Positions 1 through 7,192 of a DNA stretch of 38,431 bases are shown piece after piece; within the stretch, counting starts at the first letter, position 1, and each line of letters begins with the position of its first letter. Made by a program: the position numbers and the translations under genes. The notes below the pieces were generated by a model that did not search any database, had not been told where the DNA came from, and saw nothing but the letters and a program-made list of their open reading frames with translations. Source of the DNA: a virus. The DNA is taken from the IMG/VR virus record IMGVR_UViG_3300025646_000128, positions 1-38,431 of that record; one strand, given 5' to 3'.

Positions 1-747
1 CACGGAGACCAGCTGGCATCTCAATATAACATTGACTACTTTGGCAATAAGGCGGTTCCAAGATATGTAGTAACTCTTAAGGGAGCGAAGCTATCTGCTG
101 AAGCAGAAGATAAGCTCTTTAGATTCTTGCAGACCAATTTGCGTGGTCAGTCTCACAGAACACTCTACATTCCACTACCAGGAGATTCAGATACCAATAA
201 GGTAGAGTTTGATATGAAGCCAATTGAGAACGGTGTTCAAGAAGCATCCTTTAACGAATATCGTATTCGTAATCGTGATGATATCCTTGTGGCACATCAA
301 GTGCCACTGTCTAAAATTGGTGGAGCAGACTCATCAAGCATTGCTTCTGCACTATCTCAAGATAGGACATTTAAAGAGCAGGTTGCAAGACCCGCACAGA
401 CTAATCTTGAAAAAATGATTAACAAGGTAGTTCGTGAAAAGACAGACATCTTAGAATTTAAGTTTAATGAGCTAACCCTTACTGATGAAATTGCTCAGTC
501 TCAGATTCTTGAGAGATACGTAAAGACACAGATTATGGTACCTAATGAGGCACGTGAAGTTCTAGGTCTTCCACAAAGATCAGATGGTGACGAGCCATTC
601 GAGATGTCTGCAAGGCAGGCAACAGATGCTAGGGCAAATAATGCAGGAAATAGGCAAAGAGATGCAGAGAGATCAAACAATCAATCTGATAGCCCAGCCA
701 CCATTTCAGGTCGAAATGCTGGAGGGGAGGGTAGAAGCTCAAACTAA
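1..747 (+). CDS. Phage portal protein, C-terminal part (5' partial)
   Basis: The reading frame is open from base 1 and no start lies in the window, so only the last 248 codons are present. The visible part starts HGDQLASQYNIDYFGNKAVP, which resembles the region of HK97/PBSX-type portal proteins where the clip leads back to the crown. The C-terminal 60 residues are polar and low-complexity (N, R, S, D), as is common for portal tails inside the capsid. Portals form a dodecameric ring at one capsid vertex through which DNA is packaged and to which the neck attaches. Position directly before protease, scaffold and capsid genes supports the call. An ATG at 127 is internal and should not be taken as the start. 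Confidence 0.8.
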   Translation, partial: HGDQLASQYNIDYFGNKAVPRYVVTLKGAKLSAEAEDKLFRFLQTNLRGQSHRTLYIPLPGDSDTNKVEFDMKPIENGVQEASFNEYRIRNRDDILVAHQVPLSKIGGADSSSIASALSQDRTFKEQVARPAQTNLEKMINKVVREKTDILEFKFNELTLTDEIAQSQILERYVKTQIMVPNEAREVLGLPQRSDGDEPFEMSARQATDARANNAGNRQRDAERSNNQSDSPATISGRNAGGEGRSSN

Positions 748-753
748 AAAAAC

Positions 754-794
754 TTAACGATTTGTTAACAATTTTACAAAAAGGCTTCTATAAT
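754..794 (+). promoter_or_regulatory. Promoter for protease-scaffold gene, near-leaderless
   Basis: TTAACA (765-770) and TATAAT (789-794) are separated by 18 bases, a near-consensus vegetative promoter. The expected transcription start falls at about 801-803 and the ATG is at 804, with no Shine-Dalgarno sequence, so the transcript should be leaderless or nearly so. An inverted repeat, TTAAC-gattt-GTTAA (754-768), overlaps the -35 box and could be an operator. The operator idea is only inference. Confidence 0.6.
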
Positions 795-803
795 TAATAT
801 ACC

Positions 804-2150
804 ATGACTATATCAAAGGCTCAGTGGGCCACTGATGGCGATACCGTTCGTTTTTCAATGCCCCTCACTAAAGTAGACAAAGAGCGAAGAATCGTCTCTG
901 GATTTGCCACGCTTGACAATGTTGACAAGCAGATGGATATTGTAACAACCGAAGCCTCAATGAAGGCTTTTGCAAAGTTTCGTGGAAACATCCGTGAAAT
1001 GCACGAGCCGATTGCTGTAGGCAAGATGGTTGCGTTTAAAGAAGACAAGTATTTTGACCCACAGTCAAAAAAGATGTATAATGGCGTTTTTGTTTCCGCC
1101 TATGTTTCAAAGGGTGCACAGGACACCTGGGAAAAAGTTTTAGATGGCACCCTATCAGGCTTCTCCATTGGGGGGAAGATGAACAAGTGGGATGATGCCT
1201 ATGATGACAAGATTGACAAGTCAATTCGTATTATTAAAGACTATGACTTGGTAGAGCTTTCTCTTGTTGACAACCCAGCCAACCAATATGCAAATATTGT
1301 TTCTATCGAAAAGGTAGATGGCAAAGATGTAATCAAGGGAGAAATTGCTGACGTAGATATTGAAAATGTTTTTTGGGACGAAGAGTCTGGATTAGTCATG
1401 GTGTCTAAAAATGATTCTGAGGAAAGCCCAGTATCTGGAACCAGCATGAAGAACATAGGTTTCGTTGAGTCAAACGATAACGAAAAAATGGATATGATAA
1501 AGTTCTTAGTTGATAGTGCTAAAGGCATTGGAACTGAGATTGACAAGGAGGTAAGTCCTATGGAAAAGAACACAGAGGCTGTTGTCGAAGAGACTACAGA
1601 AGAAGTTGTTGAAAAATCAGAGGTCGCTCCAGAGGCAGATGCCGTAGCTGAGACTGTCGAGAAGGCAGACGAAGCTGAGACAGAAGAGAAGTCTATGGAT
1701 GAAGAGGAAATGGAAGAAAAGTCTGACAATATGGAAGACGAAGAGACCATGAAGTCTGACGACATGGACGAGGATGACGAGAAGTCTTATGAAGACAAGA
1801 AGTCAGATTCTGTTGAAGAGGTATCTAAGTCAGACGATGTAATTGTAGAGGTTGTCTCAGACATCAAGTCTAACATTACATCTGCCTTTAGCGATCTGTC
1901 TGAGGTGGTCAAGTCACTAAACGACGAGATTGCTTCCCTTAAAAAGTCTCTTAGTGAGGTTTCCGCCAAACTAAATAATGCTGAGAGCGGCTTTAATGAG
2001 CTTGGAAAGCGTGTAGATGCCGTAGAGGCCGACACAGCTTTCCGCAAATCTGGCGATCTAGGCGAGATCGTACAGGAAACTCAGATTGAAAAGTCTGAGC
2101 AATCCCTATGGGGCGGACGTTTCCTCAAAACTGCCGACTTATTTAATTAA
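804..2150 (+). CDS. Prohead maturation protease fused to scaffold domain (XkdF-like)
   Basis: The 448-residue protein has an N-terminal protease domain (about residues 10-180) resembling the XkdF/S78-type prohead proteases. H67 in the EMHEP stretch and a serine in LSGFSIGG (S118 or S121) are the likely catalytic residues. The enzyme would cleave scaffold and capsid during maturation. Residues 253-350 are extremely acidic (E, D, K, S with repeated KSD units), and 350-430 look like a coiled coil, as in internal scaffolds. The C-terminus ends SLWGGRFLKTADLF, a likely capsid-binding tail. A strong internal ribosome site (see 1545-1562) suggests the scaffold part is also made alone. The gene lies between portal and capsid genes, the usual order. 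The start has no Shine-Dalgarno and appears leaderless. Confidence 0.85.
   Translation: MTISKAQWATDGDTVRFSMPLTKVDKERRIVSGFATLDNVDKQMDIVTTEASMKAFAKFRGNIREMHEPIAVGKMVAFKEDKYFDPQSKKMYNGVFVSAYVSKGAQDTWEKVLDGTLSGFSIGGKMNKWDDAYDDKIDKSIRIIKDYDLVELSLVDNPANQYANIVSIEKVDGKDVIKGEIADVDIENVFWDEESGLVMVSKNDSEESPVSGTSMKNIGFVESNDNEKMDMIKFLVDSAKGIGTEIDKEVSPMEKNTEAVVEETTEEVVEKSEVAPEADAVAETVEKADEAETEEKSMDEEEMEEKSDNMEDEETMKSDDMDEDDEKSYEDKKSDSVEEVSKSDDVIVEVVSDIKSNITSAFSDLSEVVKSLNDEIASLKKSLSEVSAKLNNAESGFNELGKRVDAVEADTAFRKSGDLGEIVQETQIEKSEQSLWGGRFLKTADLFN
1545..1562 (+). promoter_or_regulatory. Internal ribosome binding site for nested scaffold
   Basis: AAGGAGGT at 1545-1552 is a full anti-16S match. Seven bases later comes ATG (1560-1562), in frame with the 804-2150 gene (codon 253). 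The codons coding for this site (K-E-V-S-P-M) sit exactly at the border between the protease and the acidic scaffold region. This is a much better initiation site than that of the full-length gene. Confidence 0.7.
1560..2150 (+). CDS. Nested in-frame scaffold protein
   Basis: Translation from the internal ATG gives a 196-residue protein equal to the C-terminal part of the protease gene. It has an acidic, low-complexity N-terminal half, a predicted coiled coil and the hydrophobic-tipped end with GRFLKTADLF. This is the arrangement known for lambda C/Nu3, where the scaffold is made in excess from an internal start in the protease gene. The call rests on the Shine-Dalgarno (AAGGAGGT, 7-base spacer), the reading frame and the domain border. 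No experimental product is known to me for this phage. The full-length protein would then act as the minor, scaffold-tethered protease. Confidence 0.65.
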   Translation: MEKNTEAVVEETTEEVVEKSEVAPEADAVAETVEKADEAETEEKSMDEEEMEEKSDNMEDEETMKSDDMDEDDEKSYEDKKSDSVEEVSKSDDVIVEVVSDIKSNITSAFSDLSEVVKSLNDEIASLKKSLSEVSAKLNNAESGFNELGKRVDAVEADTAFRKSGDLGEIVQETQIEKSEQSLWGGRFLKTADLFN

Positions 2151-2176
2151 GCAACAATCACTTAGGAGGTGACAAT

Positions 2177-3307
2177 ATGTCGGAAGAGATTATCAAGAAT
2201 AACCCAGACGCTGCTGGTGCTGACTCTGGTCTATATAACGGAGAAGGTGCTTTTGCATCTGGTGGTGTTGGAGGTGTAACGAATCCTGGTGCAGATACAC
2301 TAGGAAACATTCCAACAGCTAACTTTGGTGTGACAAGTGGTCCAAATGCCGTAAATCCTTCGGGTGATGCTGCTAGTGGTATCCTACGCCCTGAACAGGC
2401 CCGTAGGTTTATTGACTACGTTTGGGATGCTACTGTTCTCGCCAAGGATGGCCGCCGAGTTACCATGCGTGCAAACACAATGGAGCTCGAAAAGGTCAAT
2501 GTGGGTGAGCGTGTTATCCGTGCAGCTGCACAGGCTAACGGTGACTACACCAACACTGGTGCTCAGTTCACAAAGGTTGAACTGACTACAAAGAAGATCC
2601 GTCTGGACTGGGAGGTCTCAGCTGAAGCACTAGAAGACAACGTCGAAGGTGCTGCACTTGAGGACCACTTGGTTCGACTAATGACAAATGCTTTTGCAAA
2701 TGACATTGAAGATCTAGCAATTAACGGTACTGGTACTGGTTCTGACGCATTCCTGAGCATTATGCCAGGTTTCGTCGCAAAGCACCAGGGCAACGGAGAC
2801 TCACACGAGTCTGTTGTTACAGTAACCAACGATGGCTGGACCCCAGAGGTCATGCAGAACATTATTCTGGCTATGCCACGTAAGTATCGTGCACTTAAGA
2901 ACAATCTTAAGTTCTACGCTGGTACTGACGTGTTCCAGGGTATCGTAAAGAACAATGGTACACTTGCGGACGCTATTGCTGAGGCCTTTGGCTCTCACGC
3001 AGGTGCTGCTGGTACACCAGCTGGTCGTGAGCGTTACCTATCTGGAACAGACCAGACATTCGGTGGTGCTCGCACTACCCGTGTTCTAGGCATTGAGGTA
3101 CAGGAAGTACCTTACTACCCAGATGGTTACATCGATCTAACATTCCCTCAGAACCGTGTATGGGGTTTCCAGCGAGACATCACTGTAAACCGTGAGTACA
3201 AGGCTAAGAAGGACACCATTGAGTACACCGTATTCGTACGTTTTGGTATTCAGTGGGAGGAAGAGGACGCAATTGCTTGGGCAGATGCCGCAGCAGACGC
3301 ATCCTAA
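2177..3307 (+). CDS. Major capsid protein (HK97 fold)
   Basis: The 376-residue protein follows the scaffold gene and has a strong Shine-Dalgarno (TAGGAGGTGA) before ATG. The first ~65 residues are Gly/Ala/Asn-rich and flexible, as in precursor arms. Then follow segments typical of HK97-fold capsids: the long spine helix region with WEVSAEALEDN and the IEDLAINGTGTGS stretch after it. The FPQNRVWGFQRDITVN and EYTVFVRFGIQWEEEDA segments near the end fit the P-domain and A-domain strands. Hundreds of copies would form the icosahedral shell. Codon use is markedly more C-ended than in neighbouring genes, as expected for a highly expressed gene, and a terminator follows directly. Confidence 0.9.
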   Translation: MSEEIIKNNPDAAGADSGLYNGEGAFASGGVGGVTNPGADTLGNIPTANFGVTSGPNAVNPSGDAASGILRPEQARRFIDYVWDATVLAKDGRRVTMRANTMELEKVNVGERVIRAAAQANGDYTNTGAQFTKVELTTKKIRLDWEVSAEALEDNVEGAALEDHLVRLMTNAFANDIEDLAINGTGTGSDAFLSIMPGFVAKHQGNGDSHESVVTVTNDGWTPEVMQNIILAMPRKYRALKNNLKFYAGTDVFQGIVKNNGTLADAIAEAFGSHAGAAGTPAGRERYLSGTDQTFGGARTTRVLGIEVQEVPYYPDGYIDLTFPQNRVWGFQRDITVNREYKAKKDTIEYTVFVRFGIQWEEEDAIAWADAAADAS

Positions 3308-3328
3308 TCTATAACTAAATAACCTTGA

Positions 3329-3360
3329 GGGGGCAGGGGCTACTCAGCCTCTGCCCCTTT
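3329..3360 (+). terminator. Intrinsic terminator after capsid gene
   Basis: GGGGCAGGGGCT (3330-3341) pairs with AGCCTCTGCCCC (3346-3357) over 12 base pairs with one G-U, closed by a four-base loop (ACTC) and followed by TTT. It is GC-rich in an AT-rich genome, about 22 bases after the capsid stop. It would separate the capsid transcript from the neck genes. Confidence 0.8.
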
Positions 3361-3371
3361 AAACATACATC

Positions 3372-3380
3372 TGGTATAAT
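3372..3380 (+). promoter_or_regulatory. Extended -10 promoter before small head gene
   Basis: TGGTATAAT is an extended -10 (TGnTATAAT) placed 12 bases after the capsid terminator. The next gene starts at 3404 with its own AGGAGGA site. No -35 box is visible, since that region lies in the terminator stem. It restarts transcription for the neck genes. Confidence 0.6.
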
Positions 3381-3403
3381 AAAGATAAATTCTAGGAGGA
3401 ATA

Positions 3404-3865
3404 ATGTCAGAAGATATTCGTGACAAGATGACTGATTACAATCCCAATGCTACTGATGGCGACGGCGATGGTATGATACAAGATGCAACTCCTTACGAGA
3501 GACCAGAGGGAACAGACTTGACAGAAGAGCAGCTTGCTGCTATTGAGGAAGAGGGCAAGACTGCATCGGATGTAATTGACGCTAAGGTAACTGGCGGATC
3601 TGATGAAGTAAACGTTCTCGCACCAGTCGAAGACGGTGTAATTGGTTCTAGTAAGACAAAGAGACCAACTCCAAAAGCAGCTGTTAAAAAGACAGCTTCA
3701 AAGGTTGAAACAGCAGCAGTTCACTCTGCTCGCAACATCTCCTGGGTTGGCGTAGGCCGAATCAAGAAAGGCTACAACTTCGTGGAGGCAGACCTAGCGG
3801 AAAAGTGGACAACACTTGACGGCGTACGTCTAGCGGACCCAAGCGAAATTCAGGGGCTTTCTTAA
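3404..3865 (+). CDS. Small head-associated protein with Ca-binding-like loop
   Basis: The 153-residue protein is preceded by AGGAGGA and starts at ATG 3404. Near the N-terminus it has DGDGDGMIQD (residues 18-27), a D-x-D-x-DG loop like those of EF-hand or dockerin calcium sites. A charged and Ala/Lys-rich linker follows. The last ~45 residues form a compact part, with ISWVGVGRIKKGYNFV and a WTTLDGVRLADPSEI end. That last segment resembles the C-terminal domain of small proteins found after the capsid gene in other actinobacteriophages. I infer a capsid-associated or head-tail joining role from position. The exact function is not recognised. Confidence 0.55.
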   Translation: MSEDIRDKMTDYNPNATDGDGDGMIQDATPYERPEGTDLTEEQLAAIEEEGKTASDVIDAKVTGGSDEVNVLAPVEDGVIGSSKTKRPTPKAAVKKTASKVETAAVHSARNISWVGVGRIKKGYNFVEADLAEKWTTLDGVRLADPSEIQGLS

Positions 3866-3868
3866 ACC

Positions 3869-4747
3869 ATGGAAATATTGAGGGTTCCGTCATATTCTTC
3901 AGTTGTTAGCATTGATGTTACAGATGCTAGCACTGAATACTCTTATTCAATTAAGGATATGGCGGACCTCTCTATTTCTGGGGGAACAGTTACATCAGAC
4001 AGCAATGCATCTGTAAGCATTACTCTTCCGTCTCAGTATGACGGACAATATGAGATTACAATTGATGACGAAGAACACTATTATGAAATCGTAAGGCCTT
4101 ATAGTGACCCAAACGATCACGGTTCAACTGCTAGTGAAATTAGCGAGTACGCCAAGAATGAAGAGCTAGCTCGTGCAATCATTGACTCTATTATTACAGA
4201 AGGATTTTACTACCGTAAAAAGGTAATCCAAACATCTGGATTTGGAACAGACTACCTACCACTTTGGTGTGATGCAAAAAAAGTTCTTAAGGTCTATGAA
4301 AATAATGTTTTGATTTATGACTCTGCAAATGCATCAGAATACGAAAGAAATTTTGAAATTACTAAAGACAAGACTGCAATTATTGAAACAGAGGCAGGGG
4401 CTATTAATAGAGCAGAGGGTGCATCGCTGCTAATTCCGATAGCTAGCTCTGACCAGGGCGTAATTGATTATTACTCAAGAGGATTTGCTAGGACAGCAGA
4501 CTATATTATCATTGTAGAAGATGGCTACAAGAGACTCCCTGGAGACATCGTCAGAGCCTCTGAGCTGCTCGTAGACGACATTTCATGCGGTAAGCTTGAA
4601 TACTACAAGCGTTATATTGAAGATTACAACACAGACCAGTTTAAACTTAAGTTTAACAGCGGAGTATTCGAGGGGACGGGCAATATTATTGTAGACAAGA
4701 TTCTTTCTAAGTATCTTAAGTCTATTCAAACGCTAGGAGTCTTGTAA
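3869..4747 (+). CDS. Head-tail adaptor (connector) protein
   Basis: This 292-residue protein is the first of four overlapping neck genes. The N-terminal ~75 residues are beta-rich and polar (Ig-like in appearance). The C-terminal part, with RTADYIIIVEDGYKRLPGDI, then ELLVDDISCGKLEYYKRYIEDY and a helical end, looks like the helical bundle of gp6/gp15-type adaptors that dock on the portal. The ATG at 3869 has only a weak upstream G-rich stretch, so translation may be coupled to the gene ending at 3865. Order (capsid, adaptor, stopper, gp10-like, terminator) fits the usual neck module. Sequence-level recognition is moderate. Confidence 0.6.
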   Translation: MEILRVPSYSSVVSIDVTDASTEYSYSIKDMADLSISGGTVTSDSNASVSITLPSQYDGQYEITIDDEEHYYEIVRPYSDPNDHGSTASEISEYAKNEELARAIIDSIITEGFYYRKKVIQTSGFGTDYLPLWCDAKKVLKVYENNVLIYDSANASEYERNFEITKDKTAIIETEAGAINRAEGASLLIPIASSDQGVIDYYSRGFARTADYIIIVEDGYKRLPGDIVRASELLVDDISCGKLEYYKRYIEDYNTDQFKLKFNSGVFEGTGNIIVDKILSKYLKSIQTLGVL

Positions 4748-5193
4748 TGTCATGCAATTCTACAGACTTCATGTTTCCCCTATGTGCTGAAATTTACTAC
4801 CCAACAGTTGAGCAGGGAGCTTATGGAGATGTCAAGAAAACCTGGATGCTCAATAAATCCATAGCTTGTAACTTTTCTGATGGAAGCACATCGCTAAAAG
4901 AAGAGGTTAAGCCAAACGTGGCATTAACACAAGAAAAAATTCTAGTTGGAAGGATCAAAGACGATATAAGAATTGGAGATCGCAATTCTAAAAATTCTAT
5001 TACAAATGTCTTGGTTACCAACATTAAAGACAAAAGTGGAAATGAAATTTATTTAGAAACTGCAGGCCCAAGAGCTGGCAGATCAACACTTTTTGAAGTT
5101 GCATCACAAGAACCCTTTGTAGGACCTTTCGGGGGAATTGAATATTACAAAATCGTACTAAGAAGATCAGAGAATCAGGCAGGTGATCTATAA
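4747..5193 (+). CDS. Head closure / head-tail stopper protein
   Basis: The 148-residue, beta-rich protein overlaps the preceding gene through TAATG. It begins with a Tyr-rich barrel-like segment (CAEIYYPTVEQGAYGDVKKTW), a pattern common in stopper proteins, which start by describing a tail-axis beta barrel. It contains charged loops such as VGRIKDDIRIGD and ends with a strand, YYKIVLRRS. Stoppers of the SPP1 gp16 / HK97 gp7 type form a ring below the adaptor and keep DNA in the head. The assignment relies mainly on size, fold type and order in the neck operon. Confidence 0.55.
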   Translation: MSCNSTDFMFPLCAEIYYPTVEQGAYGDVKKTWMLNKSIACNFSDGSTSLKEEVKPNVALTQEKILVGRIKDDIRIGDRNSKNSITNVLVTNIKDKSGNEIYLETAGPRAGRSTLFEVASQEPFVGPFGGIEYYKIVLRRSENQAGDL

Positions 5194-5864
5194 TGATTAC
5201 TTTTGACCTTACTGACTTTAATAAGGATATGAAAAATTTAATAGGCTATACAAAAGGATTTGTTGAGGGTGCTGAGCGAGCAAAGCCAGTAGCAATGGCT
5301 AAAATTGGTGCAATAACTGTGCAAGCATTAAAAGAATTTATTGACTCTAATGCTAGAGTTAACCCCAATGCCCTACATCACGTTTATGAGTGGCATCAGG
5401 CAGGATCGCCAGAAGCAAGGCTATTTGATATTGATTATGCAGTAACTGGCTTGGGACTTTCTGTAAGTGCAACATTCCGCCAATCTACTGTTATAAAATC
5501 AGGCGAAACACCATTTTATGATAAGGCTAGAATTATGGAGCAAGGAATTCCAGTAACCATAGTTCCAAAAAGAGCAAAGGCCCTAGCCTTTGAGGTTGAT
5601 GGAGAACAGGTTTTCACGAAAGGCCCAGTCAGTGTATCTAACCCTGGAGGTGCAGAAGTTCAAGGAAGCTTTGAGAGAACTTTCGATTTATTTATGAATC
5701 AATATTTTACTCAAGCATTCCTGTCTGCGTCTGGTATACTAGACCATCTGTCTGACCCAAAGGAATATCGTCGATTTTTGTCAAGAGGCCTCAAGGGCGG
5801 AGGCAAGGCAGCTGGCGTATCTGCTGGGTATAAATGGCTAGCTGGAGTAGGAGGGATTAGCTAA
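5193..5864 (+). CDS. HK97 gp10-like neck / tail completion protein
   Basis: The 223-residue protein overlaps its neighbours by TAATG on both sides. It starts with a helical segment (FNKDMKNLIGYTKGFVEGAERAKP) and continues with ITVQALKEFIDS. The middle is a beta-rich domain with RIMEQGIPVTIVPKRAKALAF, which resembles the minor-tail HK97 gp10 family. A helical tail (RTFDLFMNQYFTQAFL) follows. Such proteins are needed to complete the tail or join it to the head. The Gly-rich end (RGLKGGGKAAGVSAGYKW) looks flexible. Confidence 0.6.
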   Translation: MITFDLTDFNKDMKNLIGYTKGFVEGAERAKPVAMAKIGAITVQALKEFIDSNARVNPNALHHVYEWHQAGSPEARLFDIDYAVTGLGLSVSATFRQSTVIKSGETPFYDKARIMEQGIPVTIVPKRAKALAFEVDGEQVFTKGPVSVSNPGGAEVQGSFERTFDLFMNQYFTQAFLSASGILDHLSDPKEYRRFLSRGLKGGGKAAGVSAGYKWLAGVGGIS

Positions 5865-6406
5865 TGTCTGAGCCAATAACCAATACTCCAATTTTATGGA
5901 TCAATAAATACCTGCAAGAAAAGCTACAAGAGGGGCTTGGATTTAGCGAGCCAATTCCGTTTTTCCCTACTGGGCCATCAACAATCGATAACCTTACCGA
6001 GTATTTCCCTCAAAATCCAGAGGGCGTAATGTGTGTTTATGATCGAATGTTTAGGATGAGACGAAAGCCATTTCCTCACATTAAGACTGAGCAAGTGCTT
6101 TATTATTTTTATGCAACGGAAACAAACAGCCCTCTTAATATGATTAAAGTTCAAGAATCTGTATTAAGGCTGATGGATCGTGAAGATGAAACAGCAGAAG
6201 AGATAAATGAGTGGGCGGCTAATCAGGAATATGTTGTTGAAGGACAAACTTTATCAAATAAGTTTTATTTTCATAGATTTAAGGTTTATCAGCTAGAAGA
6301 AGCTAGAGATATTATAGATTTTGGAACAGCAAGGACGTACGCTGGCAACAAAATAATCATTGATTATGAGTATCATGATATATTTACAAATGCTCCTAAT
6401 TCATAA
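5864..6406 (+). CDS. Tail terminator protein
   Basis: The 180-residue protein is the last gene of the neck operon and lies directly before the tail tube gene, the standard position of the tail terminator (lambda gpU / SPP1 gp17 type). It has a helical start (TPILWINKYLQEKLQEG) and an aromatic-rich beta sheet (EQVLYYFYATET, NKFYFHRFKVYQLEEARD). It ends with the strand KIIIDYEYHDIFTN. This alternation of helix and sheet fits ring-forming terminator proteins that cap the finished tail tube and fix its length. Recognition is by context and general fold, not by a signature motif. Confidence 0.6.
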   Translation: MSEPITNTPILWINKYLQEKLQEGLGFSEPIPFFPTGPSTIDNLTEYFPQNPEGVMCVYDRMFRMRRKPFPHIKTEQVLYYFYATETNSPLNMIKVQESVLRLMDREDETAEEINEWAANQEYVVEGQTLSNKFYFHRFKVYQLEEARDIIDFGTARTYAGNKIIIDYEYHDIFTNAPNS

Positions 6407-6414
6407 AAGCCCAT

Positions 6415-6420
6415 TATAAT
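6415..6420 (+). promoter_or_regulatory. Possible -10 box before tail tube gene
   Basis: TATAAT in the 67-base gap before the tail tube gene. No TG extension and no -35 box are visible, so it is weaker than the other boxes. The tube gene itself has a good ribosome site (GAGGTGA) about 8 bases before ATG 6474. Confidence 0.4.
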
Positions 6421-6473
6421 TATTTTGAGGAAACACGCCCGCTTATTCTATATGAAAAAAGAGGTGAATAAAT

Positions 6474-7115
6474 ATGGCATATACACGTGGTACTAATGCT
6501 AACATCATTGTTGGTGCAGCTGCCCTCTTCACATACGAAGCAGGTGAGCTAGCTGACGGTGACCTACCAGCATACGTAGCTGCGACATCTTACAAGGACA
6601 CCCTTTCTGATGACGCTGACTTCCGTAATGTTGGTTACACCATGAACGGTCTGGAACTTGCTTTCCAGCCTGACTTTGGTGAGGTACAGGTAGACCAGAT
6701 TCTCGACGTGGCTAAGCTTTACAAGCAGGGTATGCAGGTTAACCTGAACACTGCTTTTGCTGAGGCTACGCTAGAGAACCTACTTTTCGCAATCGCTGGT
6801 AGCTCTGATGACCTGTCTGCTTTGACAGGAACTGGAATTGGATCAAACTCTCAGGAGCTTGTTCTAAACTCTGGTGACATCGGTGAGTGCCCAGTTGAGC
6901 GTGGTCTAGTTGCTGTCGGTCCAGGTACAGGTGACTGTGACCCAACCGAGCAAATTGAGCGTATCTACGTTGCATATCGTGCACTCTCTATTGAGAATGT
7001 TACAGTATCTGCAAAGCGTGACGAGCCTTCGATGTTCGAAGTTTCGTTCCGCCTACTGCCAGCTGATTCAGGTTCCTACGGTAAGATCGTAGACCGTGCA
7101 ATCCCAGCTGCATAA
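6474..7115 (+). CDS. Major tail protein (tail tube)
   Basis: The 213-residue protein follows the terminator gene and precedes the tail assembly chaperones, as expected for the tube subunit. It starts with GTNANIIVGAAALFTYE. It contains VAKLYKQGMQVNLNTAFAEATLENLLFAIAG, a segment seen in tube proteins of related phages, and ends with a strand-rich part (MFEVSFRLLPADSGSYGKIVDR). Its codon use is rich in C-ended codons like that of the capsid gene, indicating high expression. It should form stacked hexameric rings around the tape measure. An efficient terminator follows. Confidence 0.85.
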   Translation: MAYTRGTNANIIVGAAALFTYEAGELADGDLPAYVAATSYKDTLSDDADFRNVGYTMNGLELAFQPDFGEVQVDQILDVAKLYKQGMQVNLNTAFAEATLENLLFAIAGSSDDLSALTGTGIGSNSQELVLNSGDIGECPVERGLVAVGPGTGDCDPTEQIERIYVAYRALSIENVTVSAKRDEPSMFEVSFRLLPADSGSYGKIVDRAIPAA

Positions 7116-7133
7116 TAACCAAATATAGATTTG

Positions 7134-7175
7134 CCCCTGGCGTTGCTTCGAAAGGAGCCGTGCCAGGGGTTTTTC
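7134..7175 (+). terminator. Intrinsic terminator after tail tube gene
   Basis: CCCCTGGC (7134-7141) pairs with GCCAGGGG (7162-7169). The stem extends inward through G-U pairs and GCTT/GAGC-type pairing to a C-GAAA-G tetraloop at 7149-7154. It is followed directly by TTTTTCTTT. This is the strongest terminator in the window and would limit transcription from the tube gene into the chaperone genes. Confidence 0.9.
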
Positions 7176-7177
7176 TT

Positions 7178-7186
7178 TGATATAAT
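7178..7186 (+). promoter_or_regulatory. Extended -10 promoter giving a leaderless chaperone mRNA
   Basis: TGATATAAT lies directly after the terminator T-run. The box ends 6 bases before ATG 7193, so the predicted transcript start falls on the A of the start codon. There is no Shine-Dalgarno between them. This supports leaderless translation of the long chaperone. Confidence 0.65.
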
Positions 7187-7192
7187 AAATAC

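Noticed and set aside
1241-1765. Long reverse-strand open frame (Ser-rich) opposite the scaffold region
   Set aside because: It mirrors the acidic E/D/K codons of the scaffold, lacks a ribosome site and is a shadow of the plus-strand gene. The same applies to the other reverse-strand frames in the window.
5732-5740. TGGTATACT inside the gp10-like gene
   Set aside because: It resembles an extended -10 but has no -35 at 16-18 bases, lies in coding sequence and is not placed before any gene.
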